DNA of 64,000 bases from Gavia stellata (taxonomy: Eukaryota > Chordata > Aves > Gaviiformes > Gaviidae): assembly GCF_030936135.1 (NCBI RefSeq), contig NC_082617.1, forward strand, positions 205,001 through 269,000, read 5' to 3'. A model generated the notes under the pieces. That model did not search any database. It saw nothing but the letters and a program-made list of their open reading frames with translations, and was not told where the DNA came from. Below, one piece after another: positions 44,027 through 55,989 of the stretch (position 1 is the stretch's first letter; the number at the start of each line of letters is the position of its first letter). Both the position numbers and the translations under genes were made by a program.

Positions 44027-47000
44027 GTGAGTTCTTGAAGGGGTGGGGGGGATTGCTGTACTGTGTATCCTCTTGCCTGGCTATCAAACACCTATCTGTA
44101 GGCCTTCTCACTGCTGAGGTAGCCTCTGTGTCTAAAATGTGCGCTTAGGACAGAAGCAGGGGTGAGACTTTGGAGATAAGCGCCTCTTCTCGGCCCTGGA
44201 TTCAGCATTGAGGCTACAGGCATTTTCTGTCTCTGTTATAAAAGGGCTATAAAAGGATATGAACTGAGAGCACCTGTCCTCAGCCTTGGAATATGGAATA
44301 CAGACTGTGCCACAGCAAAATAGAAAACTGTGATCTGATAAAACACATCACTTTAATAATCATTAGTTATGAATAAATTATTACTATGCTAGGAAACTAA
44401 GAACTCATCAGGACTTGAGATGGGGACTAGGTAGGTGCCTACTGACATGAGATCCAAAGTTGTCTCAGTTTTGGAAGGGCTGTTAAGCTTTTGCCTTGGC
44501 TTGTCTTTGGAGGAACTAGGAATGTGGTTGGTGGCTTACTCCACCTCTCCTCATAATGGAGTTTTGCTGCATTTTCTGCAGCTGGTGAGGCCGCTCACTC
44601 CGGTGTACCGGAGCGCAGAGCTGGAATTCCCATCTCTGAAACGTGCCATCTAGTGGGAGCACAGCCAGGAGGGCCAGCAAAAGCTAGCACATACCTCCCG
44701 CAGCAGCACAGCGATGTTGTCCCGCTGTGTGTCACAGCACCCTCTGCAATAGTGATCAAAGTCAGAAAAGTTCATATTTCTGTGGGTTTACCTGGCTAAT
44801 ACTCTCCCACCCTAATAATTTTTTTCCTGTGTTGTCAAAATACTCTTATGGGGTTCAAAAACTTAATAAGAAATGTGGCTAGGGACTGGGAATGGATGGG
44901 ATGGGGAAAGGGAGGAAAAGAAATGCCCATTTTAATTGTGCTGTGTTTATTTTTATAATCCTGATGTGAATGCAGTTCTCATCCCAGGTAATGTGCGTCT
45001 ATGTGTGCGTGTGCTGGCCCTGGTGCTCGCTCTCTTCACTTCTGTGTGTGGAGAGGCTTTGCTGGGCCTCTTCTTGCTAAAGCAGAGGGTGTGCCTGGGA
45101 TATTTGGAGAAGGGGGGCTGGCTGGGGAAGGCTGTGACATCCAGAGATAACCCCTCTGGTCTTTTAAAATCAATCTGTGCCATTGCTGCTGTGTCCTGGA
45201 GCTGTTCCTGAAAGCTGATGTGTGAGTTGCAGTTGGTGAATGCAGATAGTCTGTGAATTTCGGTCGATTTTGCCCTGTCAGCAGAGCACCACCTGACAAG
45301 GGTATGTCTTACCCCACACTTGGCTTTCCTCTGGAGTTTGACAGGTAGTTATGTGCCTAAGAATTTGCCCTCAGTGTTGGGAGGCCTGTAGAGGACAATA
45401 TCCTCCTGCTGAGGAGAACTAGCTATGCTGCAGGTGGCAGAAAATCAGTGTTTTAAATTGCTCCTAAGCATGATGGCAGTCATTTGTGTTCAGCTCCCGA
45501 GCAGTCTTTCCTGCCCAACAACATGATTACAACAGGTAAAAATTATTTTTGTGTGGTTCAGTAGCACTCTACTGGAAAGATGCCAGATGGGGATCTGTAG
45601 TTGAGCCATGGGGAACTTGGGTTGCAGGTGCTTCAGGTTTGGTCCACAGTTCTTGGTTATCACCTGATACTGAAAAGATCCCTGGGTTTTGATTGCTGTG
45701 AAGTTAGCAGGGTCAGCAAACATTTCTGAGCAGCCTGCCAAATGGTAACATCTCCCCTATGCCCTAGGTAAATAGATGGATGAGATTTTTTTTGAGCAGA
45801 TGAAAAAAAAATCACTAGGATTTTTTAATGGGTCTCAGATCTTGGATGCTCACACAGAGAGTACAGAAAGGAGCCCACATGTTTGAGAGCACAAGCATTT
45901 GTTCTCTACCAACAGGGTTCCTCCAAAATGGATGCATTTGGCCATCCAGAATTACTTGTCATGATGAATGTCTCGGCTGTAGGTTTGCCAGGAGATTTTC
46001 ACATCTTTTTGCCCAGTTTAATTGGAGTTTGTGAGATGGCCAGCTAGAAGGCCCAGAGCATTGGTCTGAATGCACTTAAAGAGCTGACAGTGTATGAAGG
46101 AAAGCACAATTCAAATGATCTATTGGGGTATTGTTAAGAAAAGATAGTGGCTAATTTGTCTCCAATCTTCTGTGAACAAGGACAGAGAACCAGACTGTAG
46201 CTCTTGAAGGACAGGGGTGGTTAAACCTCATACACCAGCCATCTCTTCTGGCTACTAAATTCTACTTAAGTGAAATTAAAAATGGAGGAAAAAAATAGTC
46301 TTTGAGCAGAGATTCACTGTTTTTTCTGCAGTTCCATCAGCTTTCAAGGACAGCTCTTGAGGTGGAGGTCTTATACCCTCTTTGCACTGGCACAGTGGCC
46401 CTCTTCATAGCAATATTCATCTGGTGGTGTTTGATTCCCCTGGTTTTAGCCTTTTTTCAATTGTGGACAAAGAATTTTTTTTCTGTGCTACTGCTTCAGT
46501 AAGTAAAGTCAAGTTCTGCCGATTTGGATTTCAGACAAGGGGGTTTTCTCACAGTTCCAATTTTATTTCCTTAAGGAAGAATATCCCAGTGCACACCCCA
46601 ATGCACACTTAAACCTGTTGCAAGGGATAAATAACAAACTCAATCTGATGTGCTATAACTTGTTTACCCACAAAGCAAAGAGCAAGAGAGGCTACAGCTA
46701 AAGGGAAGGTGAGGTGTTAGGGACAGGGTAACAAAGTAGAGGACCCCGCGTCTCCCCCAGGTACTATGTTGGATTCTGGAGAAGATGCTCCATATCCGTG
46801 TGTTGTTTCAGAGGGTCTTAATCTCTGCGTTAGTGTTTTATTTGTTGATGTACCCTGTACCGTCTCCCGTTGTTACAGCATGCAGTTGAAAATCTGACTG
46901 CTGGAGGTGCTTCTAAAGTAAAGTTGTCTCCTCTTTAAATGAAACTTGCCAAGTCAAGTTGAACTGATGAAGCAATCTGTGGGCTTTTTTTTTTTTTTTG

Positions 47001-48720
47001 TAGTTTGCTGTTTGAAATGTCAGCAGTCTGTCTCAGAGGGCAGATGTATTCAGATTCCCAAATCATCCTGCTGCAAACATATGCACAAAAAATACCTCTT
47101 CTTTGTGATTCTGGTAGACCCAGTGCTTTTTTTTTTGGCTTTAGAGCAGCAGGCAGCTCAGAAGCTCTGCATTGCCAGGGAAGGATAGGGCCAGAAGGTG
47201 CTGGTAGGGGCACCCATCTTTGCTGCCTACAAGCAAAAGCCAGAGAACTTTAGCTGGTTTTATACAGACTCCTGCAGCTGGTGCTTAAAAAAAGAGGATG
47301 CGTTGCCCTTCTGCTTGGTTAGGAAACTGCTTAATGGAAGAGAGAAACAATGTGCAATTGGAAAACTGTGCCTCATGCATGCCCAAAAGCCATTTTATTT
47401 AACAATTGGGCCACAGGAGCAGAAGTTTCAGGTGTTTTTTGACTTTTGGGGGTTTTGGAGGCTCTTTTCGAGCTATAGGGGAGCCCTTTTTCAGTTTACT
47501 TAATGCTCCAGTTTACCTAGCGGTGAGGTACTACCTGGAAGGCAGGCTGTGGAATCTTTGTGTGGCAGAACAAAGAGCCTGTTCCTGCTTCCCATATTGA
47601 TCGCTGCCTAGCTTGAATGTGATGTTTTCATTAGTAGCTGAAACGCAGTCCCGTTTGGTTTGCGAGCTGCCTAATAGGGGAAAACAATTGTGGAACAAAA
47701 GCATTTGGCTTCCACTAGAATCCATTAAAGCCTAATTAAAATACTAAGTAAGAGGGATACAGCAGCACTGAAGTGGTGCCCGTGAACACTGAACACTCAG
47801 TGTGTGTCAGCGTAAACACAGGTAATTGTGCTTCTGCAAATAAAATGCAGCAGTGGTGTTTCAGCTCATCTGAGAAGAAACTGTCAGGGGTGGGCTGTGG
47901 AGACGTGCGCTGCATACCTGTGAAGTGAGATCCTATTGACAGCAGCAGCAGTTGTACTGTCTGCTTGGTTCTCACACCAATTTACCCTCTTTTTTATTCT
48001 CCCCCCCCCCCCCCTCCCCCTGGATGCTTGAAAGTGGGGGAAGATGAAAGAACTGGTAGAAGAACAGTACCTGGGTTGAGCTGCTCTGCATCAGCTGGGC
48101 CCTGGTAACAGCAGTAAGAAAGAGCTTAGTGCCTATCTCCAGAGCTTGCTACAGCCCTGCTTGCTCAGGGGAACTTGCTGTTGTGCCCAAGCCGTTAAGG
48201 TTTCTGAAAGCAGCTAAGAATAAAGTGGAAGTGTTGGATACGAAGGGCCTCAGGGAGCTTGGAAGAAGAGGCATAGCCCTCCCACTTGATCGTATGGCAG
48301 AGGCTAGGAGCAAATGCATCAGCACAGCGAGGGTGTAAGTCTTCCCACCTCCCTGGTGTGTGGTTAGAGGGGAGAAGTTTCCTACTGGAAGAATGTGTTT
48401 TATGGATATGATTTCTACTTTACTGAGTGGTTGAGAACACTCTGAACTGGTAGAAGAAAAATGGTTCCTAAAATGTAATGTTTCACTGGCAACAAGTTCT
48501 GTTGTTTAGTAAGTGCCCCAGGTTAAGGCAGCTTGGTAATTCAGTGGGAACACCTCTCTCCTGTTCTCCCCCATTAGAGATGCACTGTCTGGGGGACTTG
48601 AAGTTTCCTTCCCTCTGCGGCGTATCCCTTCATGGGATCGAGCTGTCCTGCGCCCCAGGATACTGTTCTGCAGCAGTGTCTACTTGGGCTTCCCCTCAGG
48701 ATAGCGGCCCTCAGCACTTG
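44027..48720. other. No further EXOC7 exon recognised
   Basis: AT-balanced unique sequence, with a T run at 46986-47001 and a C run at 48001-48015. I looked for the next EXOC7 segments (TIRKAQNLL, RDDMLDVETDAYIH, DALDGLMLEGENI) on the plus strand and saw none. Confidence 0.5.
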
Positions 48721-49068
48721 TGTTACCGAAAATCGTAACCAAGAAAACTCTCCAACCCAAATGATAGTTTAGAAAGCCGACATTGGTTTATTGCAGCGCT
48801 GGGTGCATGGGGGATCCTTCCTCCTAGCATGCACACCGGCTTGAAATCATGACAGGTATTTAAACAGTTAACAAAGTTAGTTATGCCTTCTGGTCCCACC
48901 CTTTAGCTAACTATTGGTTAGGATCTTTCTTACTTCATCTTAAAGATACAGTTCTCTTTTAATTCACTACGCATGCCCAGAGAGTAGGGGGCTTATTTGG
49001 GTTGGGGGCTTTTCTAGCTCGGAGGTGTGGTTTTTAACAGTATAATGAGGTAGGTCAGCCTTAGGGCG
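48721..49068 (-). mobile_element. LTR copy 3 (family A), truncated, minus orientation
   Basis: Starts TGTTACCGAAAATCGTAACC and matches the LTR at 20370 for about 350 bases at roughly 88 percent by eye, including the minus-strand AATAAA. The U3 end is lost at about 49068. Confidence 0.8.
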
Positions 49069-49400
49069 CCCATTTGGGGCATTTCACTGACTTGGCTGTT
49101 TGGCCAAGTCTCAAGTTTGCATATCGGCCATTATCAGTAGACCCAGAGGCTATATCAGGTGCTAGGTCTACTTTTGTCTCCAGGTAGACAACATTAACAT
49201 AACCCAATAGAGCTAATCGCCACAGCCAGCCTGTTTCCGGGAAAACTAATGCATATTTCAGTTTGTGCAAGGCAGTATCATCTTAACTCATCTGTACAAA
49301 GTTTGCACAAAGGGATCTGGGTTTTTTGTATGCTAACTAATTTGTTTAAGTCTTTGGTATCACTTGGGCAGCCAACACTCATTTCCAAGCTGCACTGTGG
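49069..49400 (-). mobile_element. Probable ERV internal remnant beside LTR copy 3
   Basis: GTTTAAGTCTTTGGTATCA at about 49345 matches GTTTAAATCTTTGGTATCA near 22000, just beyond env in the minus-strand ERV. The rest is too decayed to align by eye. Confidence 0.45.
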
Positions 49401-50253
49401 CTTACAGTTACTGGTGGAAGTAGGGACTTTTTGCATGTTGGAAGTATTTATTACTTTGAAGCGGAAGAACAATTCTTAATTTTGGCAGCAGCATTTTTAT
49501 TTCTTGGATCCTTCTCCATTTACTCAGGTCTCCTATAGAAACTCCTTCTACCTTCCCAAAACTTTGTTCCCTGTTGTGCAGGCAACAGCAAAGCTCTGCT
49601 GTGAGAGGGTGTCCATGTGCTTGTGATAATTGTAGCTTGTTGCATGACGACTAACCTTTTAATGTGGAAGCAGCGCTTAGTCTTCAGTTGTCACATGAAT
49701 GCTTTGTTTTGTGCTTTCTAGCTGTATATCCAGCATTGGCTTCTGTTCAGTTCTGTCTGTTTTTTGTGTGTGTAAGTATAAATCTTTTTAACGCAGTGTT
49801 ATTTTTTTTCCATGGTTTTAATTGATTTGCAGTTCCTTAGAAGAGAAGTGTCTTGGGGATTAGGGTGACTTAATGCGAGTTAGACATGGGTGGGCAGCAT
49901 CCGTTATTCTATGATGCCTGTGATGGGAATTGCTGCTGCAGTCGCTCTCTTGAGCCCAGAGGTTGTCACCCTTTTATCGCTTCCTGTAACGCCAGAGATC
50001 ATTCCTTGTCTTGGCTGTGGGGCTCCTGATGGGTCTGTGTTGAGTGTGCTCAGAAAATACCCCTCGGAAAGGCACCTCTTTCTGCAGCTCTAACCCAGTG
50101 GCTGCGGTTGTGGCTCTGGGGAGCAGGCAACGTGCTACCGGACAGGAATGGTCCGTCCTGCGAAGCCCTGCTTCCACAGCTGAGGAAAAGCAGCAAACCT
50201 TCCATGCTGGGATTCAGAGGACCGGCTTAAATAAACCCGTTCCAGGGAAGGGT

Positions 50254-50866
50254 GCTGGAGCCCGCCGGGCGTCCCCGGCCAGGGCCCCCTCGCTCCGGGG
50301 AGCTCCTGCGGGGGGGCGCGTTTGGGGTCGGCAGCCGGGGGCCTCTTCCACCCGCTCCGGTGCCGCCGCACGGGTGGGCGTGGGGCAGCAGCCCCGGGAC
50401 AGCCGCTGCGGACCCCTCTGTCCCGGGAGGGGCGGGGAGGGGCGGGCCGGGACCGCCGCGCCTCTGCCCTGCGCCCGCCGGGGTCTCTCGGTCCCGCCGG
50501 CTGCCGCCCAGCGAGGGGGGTTCGGCGGAGCTCGGCAGGGGTGTCCCGGGACCCGCCCGAGGAGAGCTCCTGCGTGGGCAGCGCCCGGGCCGGTTCGCCT
50601 GGGCGGGGGCTCCGGCACCGGCACCGGGCCCGGCCCGGACCCGCCCCGCCGGGCCGAGGGGATCGGAGCGGAGCCGAAATCACCCGAGCCCTGCCGAGTC
50701 TCGCCGAGCGGAGTCGAGCCGAGCCCAGAGCAGCCGAGCCGAGCCGAAACGAGCCGAGCCCGGCCCAGCCCGCGGATCGGAGCGGAGCCGAAACGACCCG
50801 AGCTGAGCCGAGTCCCGCCGGGCCGAGCCGAGCCCGGAGCAGCCGAGCCGGAATGACACGAGCCCA
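50254..50866. repeat. Second copy of the GC-rich block with GAGCC repeat
   Basis: From GCTGGAGCCCG onward about 380 bases are almost identical to 32336-32715: one T/C change near the start and a 6-base GGCACC insertion near 50620 are the differences I can see. Then comes a longer GAGCC-type repeat with its own duplicated GATCGGAGCGGAGCCGAAA phrase. Both ends are abrupt. Confidence 0.9.
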
Positions 50867-51329
50867 GCTGACATTTTGTGAGTTCTTTCTGGTTAGAATT
50901 CTTCTCTTCAAAGTCAGTTGATGACTTTCTGGGGCAGTGTGTGAATTTGGGTATTATTTGGGTTTTACTGTAGCTGAATAATTACCCCTTAGGCTCTTTG
51001 GCTGTGGAGGGGTAGTTTGTTGTGTGCCTGCAGAACAGCCTGAGGCAGATTGGTTTCATCCACTGAAAACAGCGAAATAGCTGTTTTGGAAACTGCCTGT
51101 TAGTCACTAGAAGGTGATTGAGGAGAACTTCATGTATACATTACGTAACTTTTTGCACACACATGTGCATGCAGACAAGCACGCCTGTGTATATATCCAC
51201 ATGTGGAAGTGTATATGCTGTGAGCTTATAGATTGAGAGCTTTAGGAAAAAGAGTAGTAAACCACTGCACACAGAAGAATGTTTGATTTGTGGCGAGAAG
51301 TTTATCTAAAAATGTGTTTTACCCTTTAG

Positions 51330-51461
51330 GATGGCGCCAGAAGTTGCTGCAGTAGGAAGAAAAGGTGGCTATAAGCACCTCTGTGATCTGTGGGCAGCTG
51401 GAATAACTGCTGTAGAGCTCGCTGAGCTTCAGCCTCCAATGTTTGACCTACATCCCGTGAG
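51330..51461 (+). pseudogene. MAP4K3: MAP4K3-like exon a (MAPE to subdomain X)
   Basis: Open segment [20 protein letters not shown] followed by [20 protein letters not shown]. Acceptor CCCTTTAG, donor GTTAGC. The APE motif and the DLWAxGIT helix are kept. Confidence 0.85.
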
Positions 51462-51759
51462 GTTAGCAAAGGGTTAAAGCGCGGTGTGTAAGTACAGCTT
51501 CCCAAATCATCCATTTGGAGTAGTGGCTGCATGGGTGCTTGTGGTGTTTGGGGGTACTGCGAGGGTGTTGGGTTGTAAGTGTTCTGGATGTACGTGATAG
51601 AAATTGTGACAACTCCTTTTGGTGCATAAACGCGTCATGCTGTCCTGGTAGCGTCTCTTAAACGGATGGACTTCTTCCTGCCAACTAAACAATGTATTCA
51701 AAATTCATGTCAGGTATGTACTGCCATGTCACCCACAGAAATACTGTTGTTTTTTTTAG

Positions 51760-51822
51760 AGCGCTTTTGCTAATGATGAAAAGCAACTGCCAGCCTCCTG
51801 AATTAAAGGACAGAATGAAATG
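51760..51822 (+). pseudogene. MAP4K3: MAP4K3-like exon b
   Basis: Encodes ALLLMMKSNCQPPELKDRMK. The phase demands a donor right after TG at 51822, where the intron starts GCAAGT, a GC-AG intron. Confidence 0.8.
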
Positions 51823-51905
51823 GCAAGTACTTTTCTGTTTCAGTAGATAATGATCATGTATTTCACTGGGCAATGGATTCTCATGTTTACCACTTCCTTT
51901 TACAG

Positions 51906-51988
51906 GTCCAATAGTTTCCATCATTCTGTGAAAACGGTACTTAGAAAAAAATCCTGAAAAAAGACCGACAGCTGAAAAGTTACTACAG
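51906..51988 (+). pseudogene. MAP4K3: MAP4K3-like exon c with an extra A
   Basis: SNSFHHSVK in one frame, then NPEKRPTAEKLLQ in the next; the break is in the A7 run. Donor GTATAA. Confidence 0.8.
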
Positions 51989-52089
51989 GTATAAATTTAT
52001 GTGTGGGATTTTTCTTAAGTTCTAAAATTAAAATGTGCTTAATATGGGTGGTTGGAATTTTAATCTGTGTTTTTCCTTGTGTCTTTCAG

Positions 52090-52201
52090 CATCCTTTTTG
52101 TTACCCAGCCATTAAATCCAAGTCTTGCTATTGAACTTTTGGATAAAATGAATAATCCTGATCATTCCACTTACCGTGATTTTGATGACGATGATCCTGA
52201 G
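52090..52201 (+). pseudogene. MAP4K3: MAP4K3-like exon d with an extra T
   Basis: Begins CATCCTTTTTG (HPF) and continues one frame over as LAIELLDKMNNPDHSTYRDF and the acidic DDDDPE. The extra T in the T5 run causes the shift. Donor GTAGGA. Confidence 0.85.
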
Positions 52202-53236
52202 GTAGGAATACGTTTTAATCACAGGATCAGATTAAGTTTTCATTTGCCGACAAAACTAAATGCTTATGGTTCATTGAGGCACAGAATATTTTGTGATCTG
52301 GGAACAGGCTGAAGGGTTGCTTTTACTTTTGGTTGTGCTGCTCTGTCACACGTCCAGGCCCTTAGCAAAATTCATTATATTTGGGGGAGAGACGCTCAAA
52401 GAGAAAGAGATGAAAACACTTTAAAATTTTGTTTGTGGTTGTCCTTCAACAATTTTGCAGCAGTATGTGTGGACTACTTCTCCAGTCCCGAGTTCTGTCG
52501 TGCATTCTGCTTTCTGTTTCTTTGTGGAATTATGTTTCCATTCATCTGCAAAGCAAGCATTCGTAAAAATAATTTTCCACCTCTGTAGAACTTGTTCTTT
52601 TGTTCCTAATTTGCTTTCTTATGAGAAGAAGAGAATGATCCTGTAGTTGTTTTTGTCAAGCGTTTTGGTATGTGTTTCTTGCAGATTCTATTTTCTATCT
52701 TGGAATACTCTGAAACTTGATTTCACCTACGGTTTTGTCAAAGGCAAAATTTCTGATTTTCTGCTTTAACAGCTGGGAAAAAAATAGCATGCTTATGTAA
52801 GGTGATAAGCAGCGCGGGACTGAAGTGTTTTGTAAACAAGAGAAAACAGATATTCAGTTACTGCATCCTGTCTTCATACTTAACTGTATGTTAGTGAAGA
52901 CTTTCCAACTATCAATACCGTTAAACTGAGAGGCCAAAAAGGAAATGTTATCTGAGCAAAGACAAATGCTGGCCAGCATTGTCTTTACTTGCTCAAATCC
53001 GGTGTTTTAAAAACCCTTGTCTTGAAGGTGAGGACACTCTACACATAAAATGTCTCCAAATAATTCTAACTTTCATGTACAAAAACGTACATGCAATCTT
53101 TATTTTTAGCTTCTGTTTGATTTCTGTCTTTCTTTGTTGCTATTATGCTAAAGAAACCTGCTAAAAACCAGGTACACAATACTGGGTTTCAAGTGAATAT
53201 ATTTTGGTATTGAAGTCTTTTATTGTTCACTTCTAG

Positions 53237-53312
53237 CCTCTGGTAGTGCCTCATAGGATTCACTCGAGAAGTAGAAATGGGAGAAGAGAAAAGACACGCT
53301 CTGAAATAAACT
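53237..53312 (+). pseudogene. MAP4K3: MAP4K3-like exon e
   Basis: Open: PLVVPHRIHSRSRNGRREKT and RSEIN; acceptor CTTCTAG, donor GTAAGC. One residue shorter than the family at PLVAVPHR. Confidence 0.8.
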
Positions 53313-54331
53313 GTAAGCATGTGTAATATGACAACATTAAATATTCTTAAAATAATCATTGATATTCACATATTTCAACTAGTATTCTGCATAGCTGATG
53401 TATATAGAAACATTTTTAGTGATACAGAGGAAAAGAAAAACTTATGCTGTTTCACTTACGGATATAGGTTCTAGATGACTATGCCAAAGAAACATTAGTG
53501 TAATGCATTGGAATACACCTTTTGTCAGCACTTCAGCAAATCTCACTATTGCTTCATCTTAACTGAACAGGACGCAGCCTGAGCTCTTCTGAGAGCTGGC
53601 TGGTATTGCTTCATATGCCACTGCAGCAGAGATATTCGGAGTGATGCCAGATTGTGCTAGGTAGCAGAATGGCAGAGGAAGATTTTTCTGCCTTAATTTA
53701 GTCTCTTGTTGTAGTTTGAACTGAAACAGTCCTGTAGAAATCAGGAAAGGAGGTGGTTGATCGCTGGCCATTACAAGCAGACTCCATCCCCCAAGCTGTA
53801 GTCATTCTTTTGTTTGAATTAAATCAGAGCAATCCTTGGCGCTTTAGTTGTCTTTCCTGAAGCTAAAATTGAGGGAAGGAGTGTTAATGAGCGTCTGCCA
53901 AAGGGCTTTCCTGGAAGATGCGATAAGCTCTCTCCAAACTCCATTCACGGCTCTTTAGTGCTAGTGATCTCCCCGAAGAACAGGTCCAGGAGCGAATTCC
54001 CACAATGGCTGTGTGTTTTATCTAAATTCCATCTGTATTGCTGCTCTAAAGAGGGCACTTGACGGCCTGTTTGCTGAATGGTTTTCCTCATCTTTCTAAT
54101 GACTAGGTGGGGCAAGTGGCGATCGTGCTGCCTTTGTGATGGAAGAGTACTTTCTGTGCCCCTTAGTTTCCAGCAGGCACAAGTTGGGGGTGTGCCTGTG
54201 CCAGAAGTTTGCATCAGTGGGGCTGTGATGCACTCATTAAACGGGATTTGTCTTTTTTGTTAGCCTTTGGAGCTGAATTGGGTCTCATTGCAGTCCAGCT
54301 TAGATTCTTGTTTTCCTTTTCTCCTCTTTAG

Positions 54332-54382
54332 TTGGTCAAGTAAAATTTGGTCCACCCTTGAGGAAAGAGACGGAGCCACATG
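54332..54382 (+). pseudogene. MAP4K3: MAP4K3-like exon f
   Basis: Open and in phase with exon e: FGQVKFGPPLRKETEPH; acceptor CTCTTTAG, donor GTGAGT. No following MAP4K3 exon was found before the LTR at 54804. Confidence 0.8.
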
Positions 54383-54803
54383 GTGAGTTTGTGAGTTACA
54401 AGCAGCATGGGCTATGCTCTGCACATTATTCCCTGCAAATGTCTGTGGAGGAGGAGAAGTCCAAGGTGTGTAGCATACCTCCTTAGCGCTACTGAAGTTG
54501 GTAGTGATTTTTCTGACAAGTGACCTATTGGTCCTGGATCTTTTGGTGCCATTGCAGTATATGCAGCAAGACCCCTTATTTGTGGGCTCTGCCAGGTGTG
54601 ATGTATGTGCTAAGCAACAGCCCTTGGTCTTGTGGGTTTCCTCTATGCTTTATACCTCATTGCCAAGTATATCATTCCCCTTATTTATAGAGTTTTTTTT
54701 TAATTGTAGAATGCCTGTGCATATTCAAATGTTCCTCTCCCTTGTGCTTGTATTGACAATGATTGAGAATGGAAATAATAAAATTGAGAGCCTGGGAAAG
54801 AGG

Positions 54804-55364
54804 TATTGACACGCGGAAACAAACTTCACAACTCACACAGAGTTATAAAGCAGGCGTGTTTATTGCGGCGCTGGGTGCAAGGGGATTTCTCCTCAAGGCT
54901 TGCACACCGGGTTAAAATCATGACAGGTATTTAAAACAATTACCAAAGTTAGTTATTGCTGCTGGTTCTACCCCTCAATTAACTCTTGGTTAATACTTTT
55001 CTTACTTCATCTTAAAGTTACAGTTCTCTTTTAATTCACCACACCTGCTGAGAGAGTAGGGGGCTTAATTGGGTTGGGGGCTTTTCTAGCTAGGAGGTGT
55101 GTTCTTTAGCATTAGAATGAGATTATAATGAGACAGGTTAACTCTAGGGCACTATTTTGGCAGTCCATTCTATTTTTCTAAGATTCGTCCTTGTGTTAAT
55201 CGTTATTGCTAGTTAGCAGAGAGCTGGTGAAGACAGTCTTTATCTCTAATATGTCTAAGTGCCAGGTGCAGTTGTTATGAAGTATCTTCTTTACATTCTT
55301 CTAATTCTTCTTGCTTGTTTTTAACACTTGTTTTTGACCTTGTTTTTCAAGATGTTCTGTAACA
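54804..55364 (-). mobile_element. LTR copy 4 (family A relative), minus orientation
   Basis: Starts TATTGACACGCGGAAACAAAC, like the copy at 33421, and ends GATGTTCTGTAACA. Minus-strand AATAAA is kept (near 54861). No internal sequence or polypurine tract adjoins it, so it is a solo LTR. It sits directly downstream of the last MAP4K3-like exon. Confidence 0.85.
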
Positions 55365-55937
55365 TCAAGACCTGATCCAGACTGCCCAATTCTGACTGAA
55401 ACTGTGTCAGTTGCTCCTGCTTGTGTCTGAAGTAAATAGGAGTTAGGTCAGATTTGCAACTAATACAGATGTGTACTCAAAACCTCCCCTGAGATCCGAA
55501 ATTGGTGACTGCTGCTTTCAGGGCCATTAGTTAATGAAAATGCCCTGAAGGCTGTAGTCAGTAAGAATAAGGCAATGTTGAGTCATGCACATAGCATTCT
55601 AATGGTGAGCAGATGGACCCCCTTTGTCTCCTGAAATAGCTGAAGAAGGGCAGTTTTCACTTGGGGCTGCTCTGCTCAGAAAAGAACTGGATGGAAAGAG
55701 CTGCCCAAGTGCAGCAGCCCTCCTGCCTGCGTGTGTCTGTGTGTGTGTTCAGAAGTGCCTTTCTCTACCTTGCTGCTTCTCGGTCTGTTAGTAATTGAGC
55801 TGCAAGTCATCTGTGAATGAATGGGTGCTATTTCATTCTAGCCCATGTTGCCACGTGGCTGAATGGGGCTTCATCTTCTGTCTCTGAGCACGGTAAAGCT
55901 AGGTAAGCATTAAAAAAGAGAGACGTGGAAGGACCAT

Positions 55938-55989
55938 CTTTTGGCGGCAGTCCTCCACTTTTCACAAACTGGAGAGTTCGTGAAACTCT
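55938..55989. repeat. 52-base dispersed repeat, copy 1
   Basis: CTTTTGGCGGCAGTCCTCCA followed by a segment ending in GGAGAGTTCGTGAAACTCTCC, an inverted repeat (8-base arms, 5-base loop) at 55971-55991. Copy 2 is 973 bases downstream. Confidence 0.85.

Larger units (their letters stand above)
51330..54382 (+). pseudogene. MAP4K3: MAP4K3-like unprocessed gene fragment, six exons, two frameshifts
   Basis: MAP4K3 (GLK) is a Ste20-type kinase in nutrient and immune signalling. Six exons with introns match it in order: 51330-51461, 51760-51822, 51906-51988, 52090-52201, 53237-53312 and 54332-54382. They cover the kinase domain from the MAPE motif (subdomain VIII) to its end and the linker after it. 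Everything N-terminal, including the ATP-binding and DFG exons, is absent, as is the C-terminal CNH region. One extra A in an A7 run (about 51940) and one extra T in a T5 run (about 52095) shift the frame. The later exons stay open. It is not a retrocopy; it looks like a segmental duplicate in decay. Confidence 0.85.

Noticed and set aside
50044-50921. Frames of about 200 to 270 codons at 50.0-50.9 kb
   Set aside because: Translation of the GC-rich duplicate and GAGCC repeat in all frames; not a gene.
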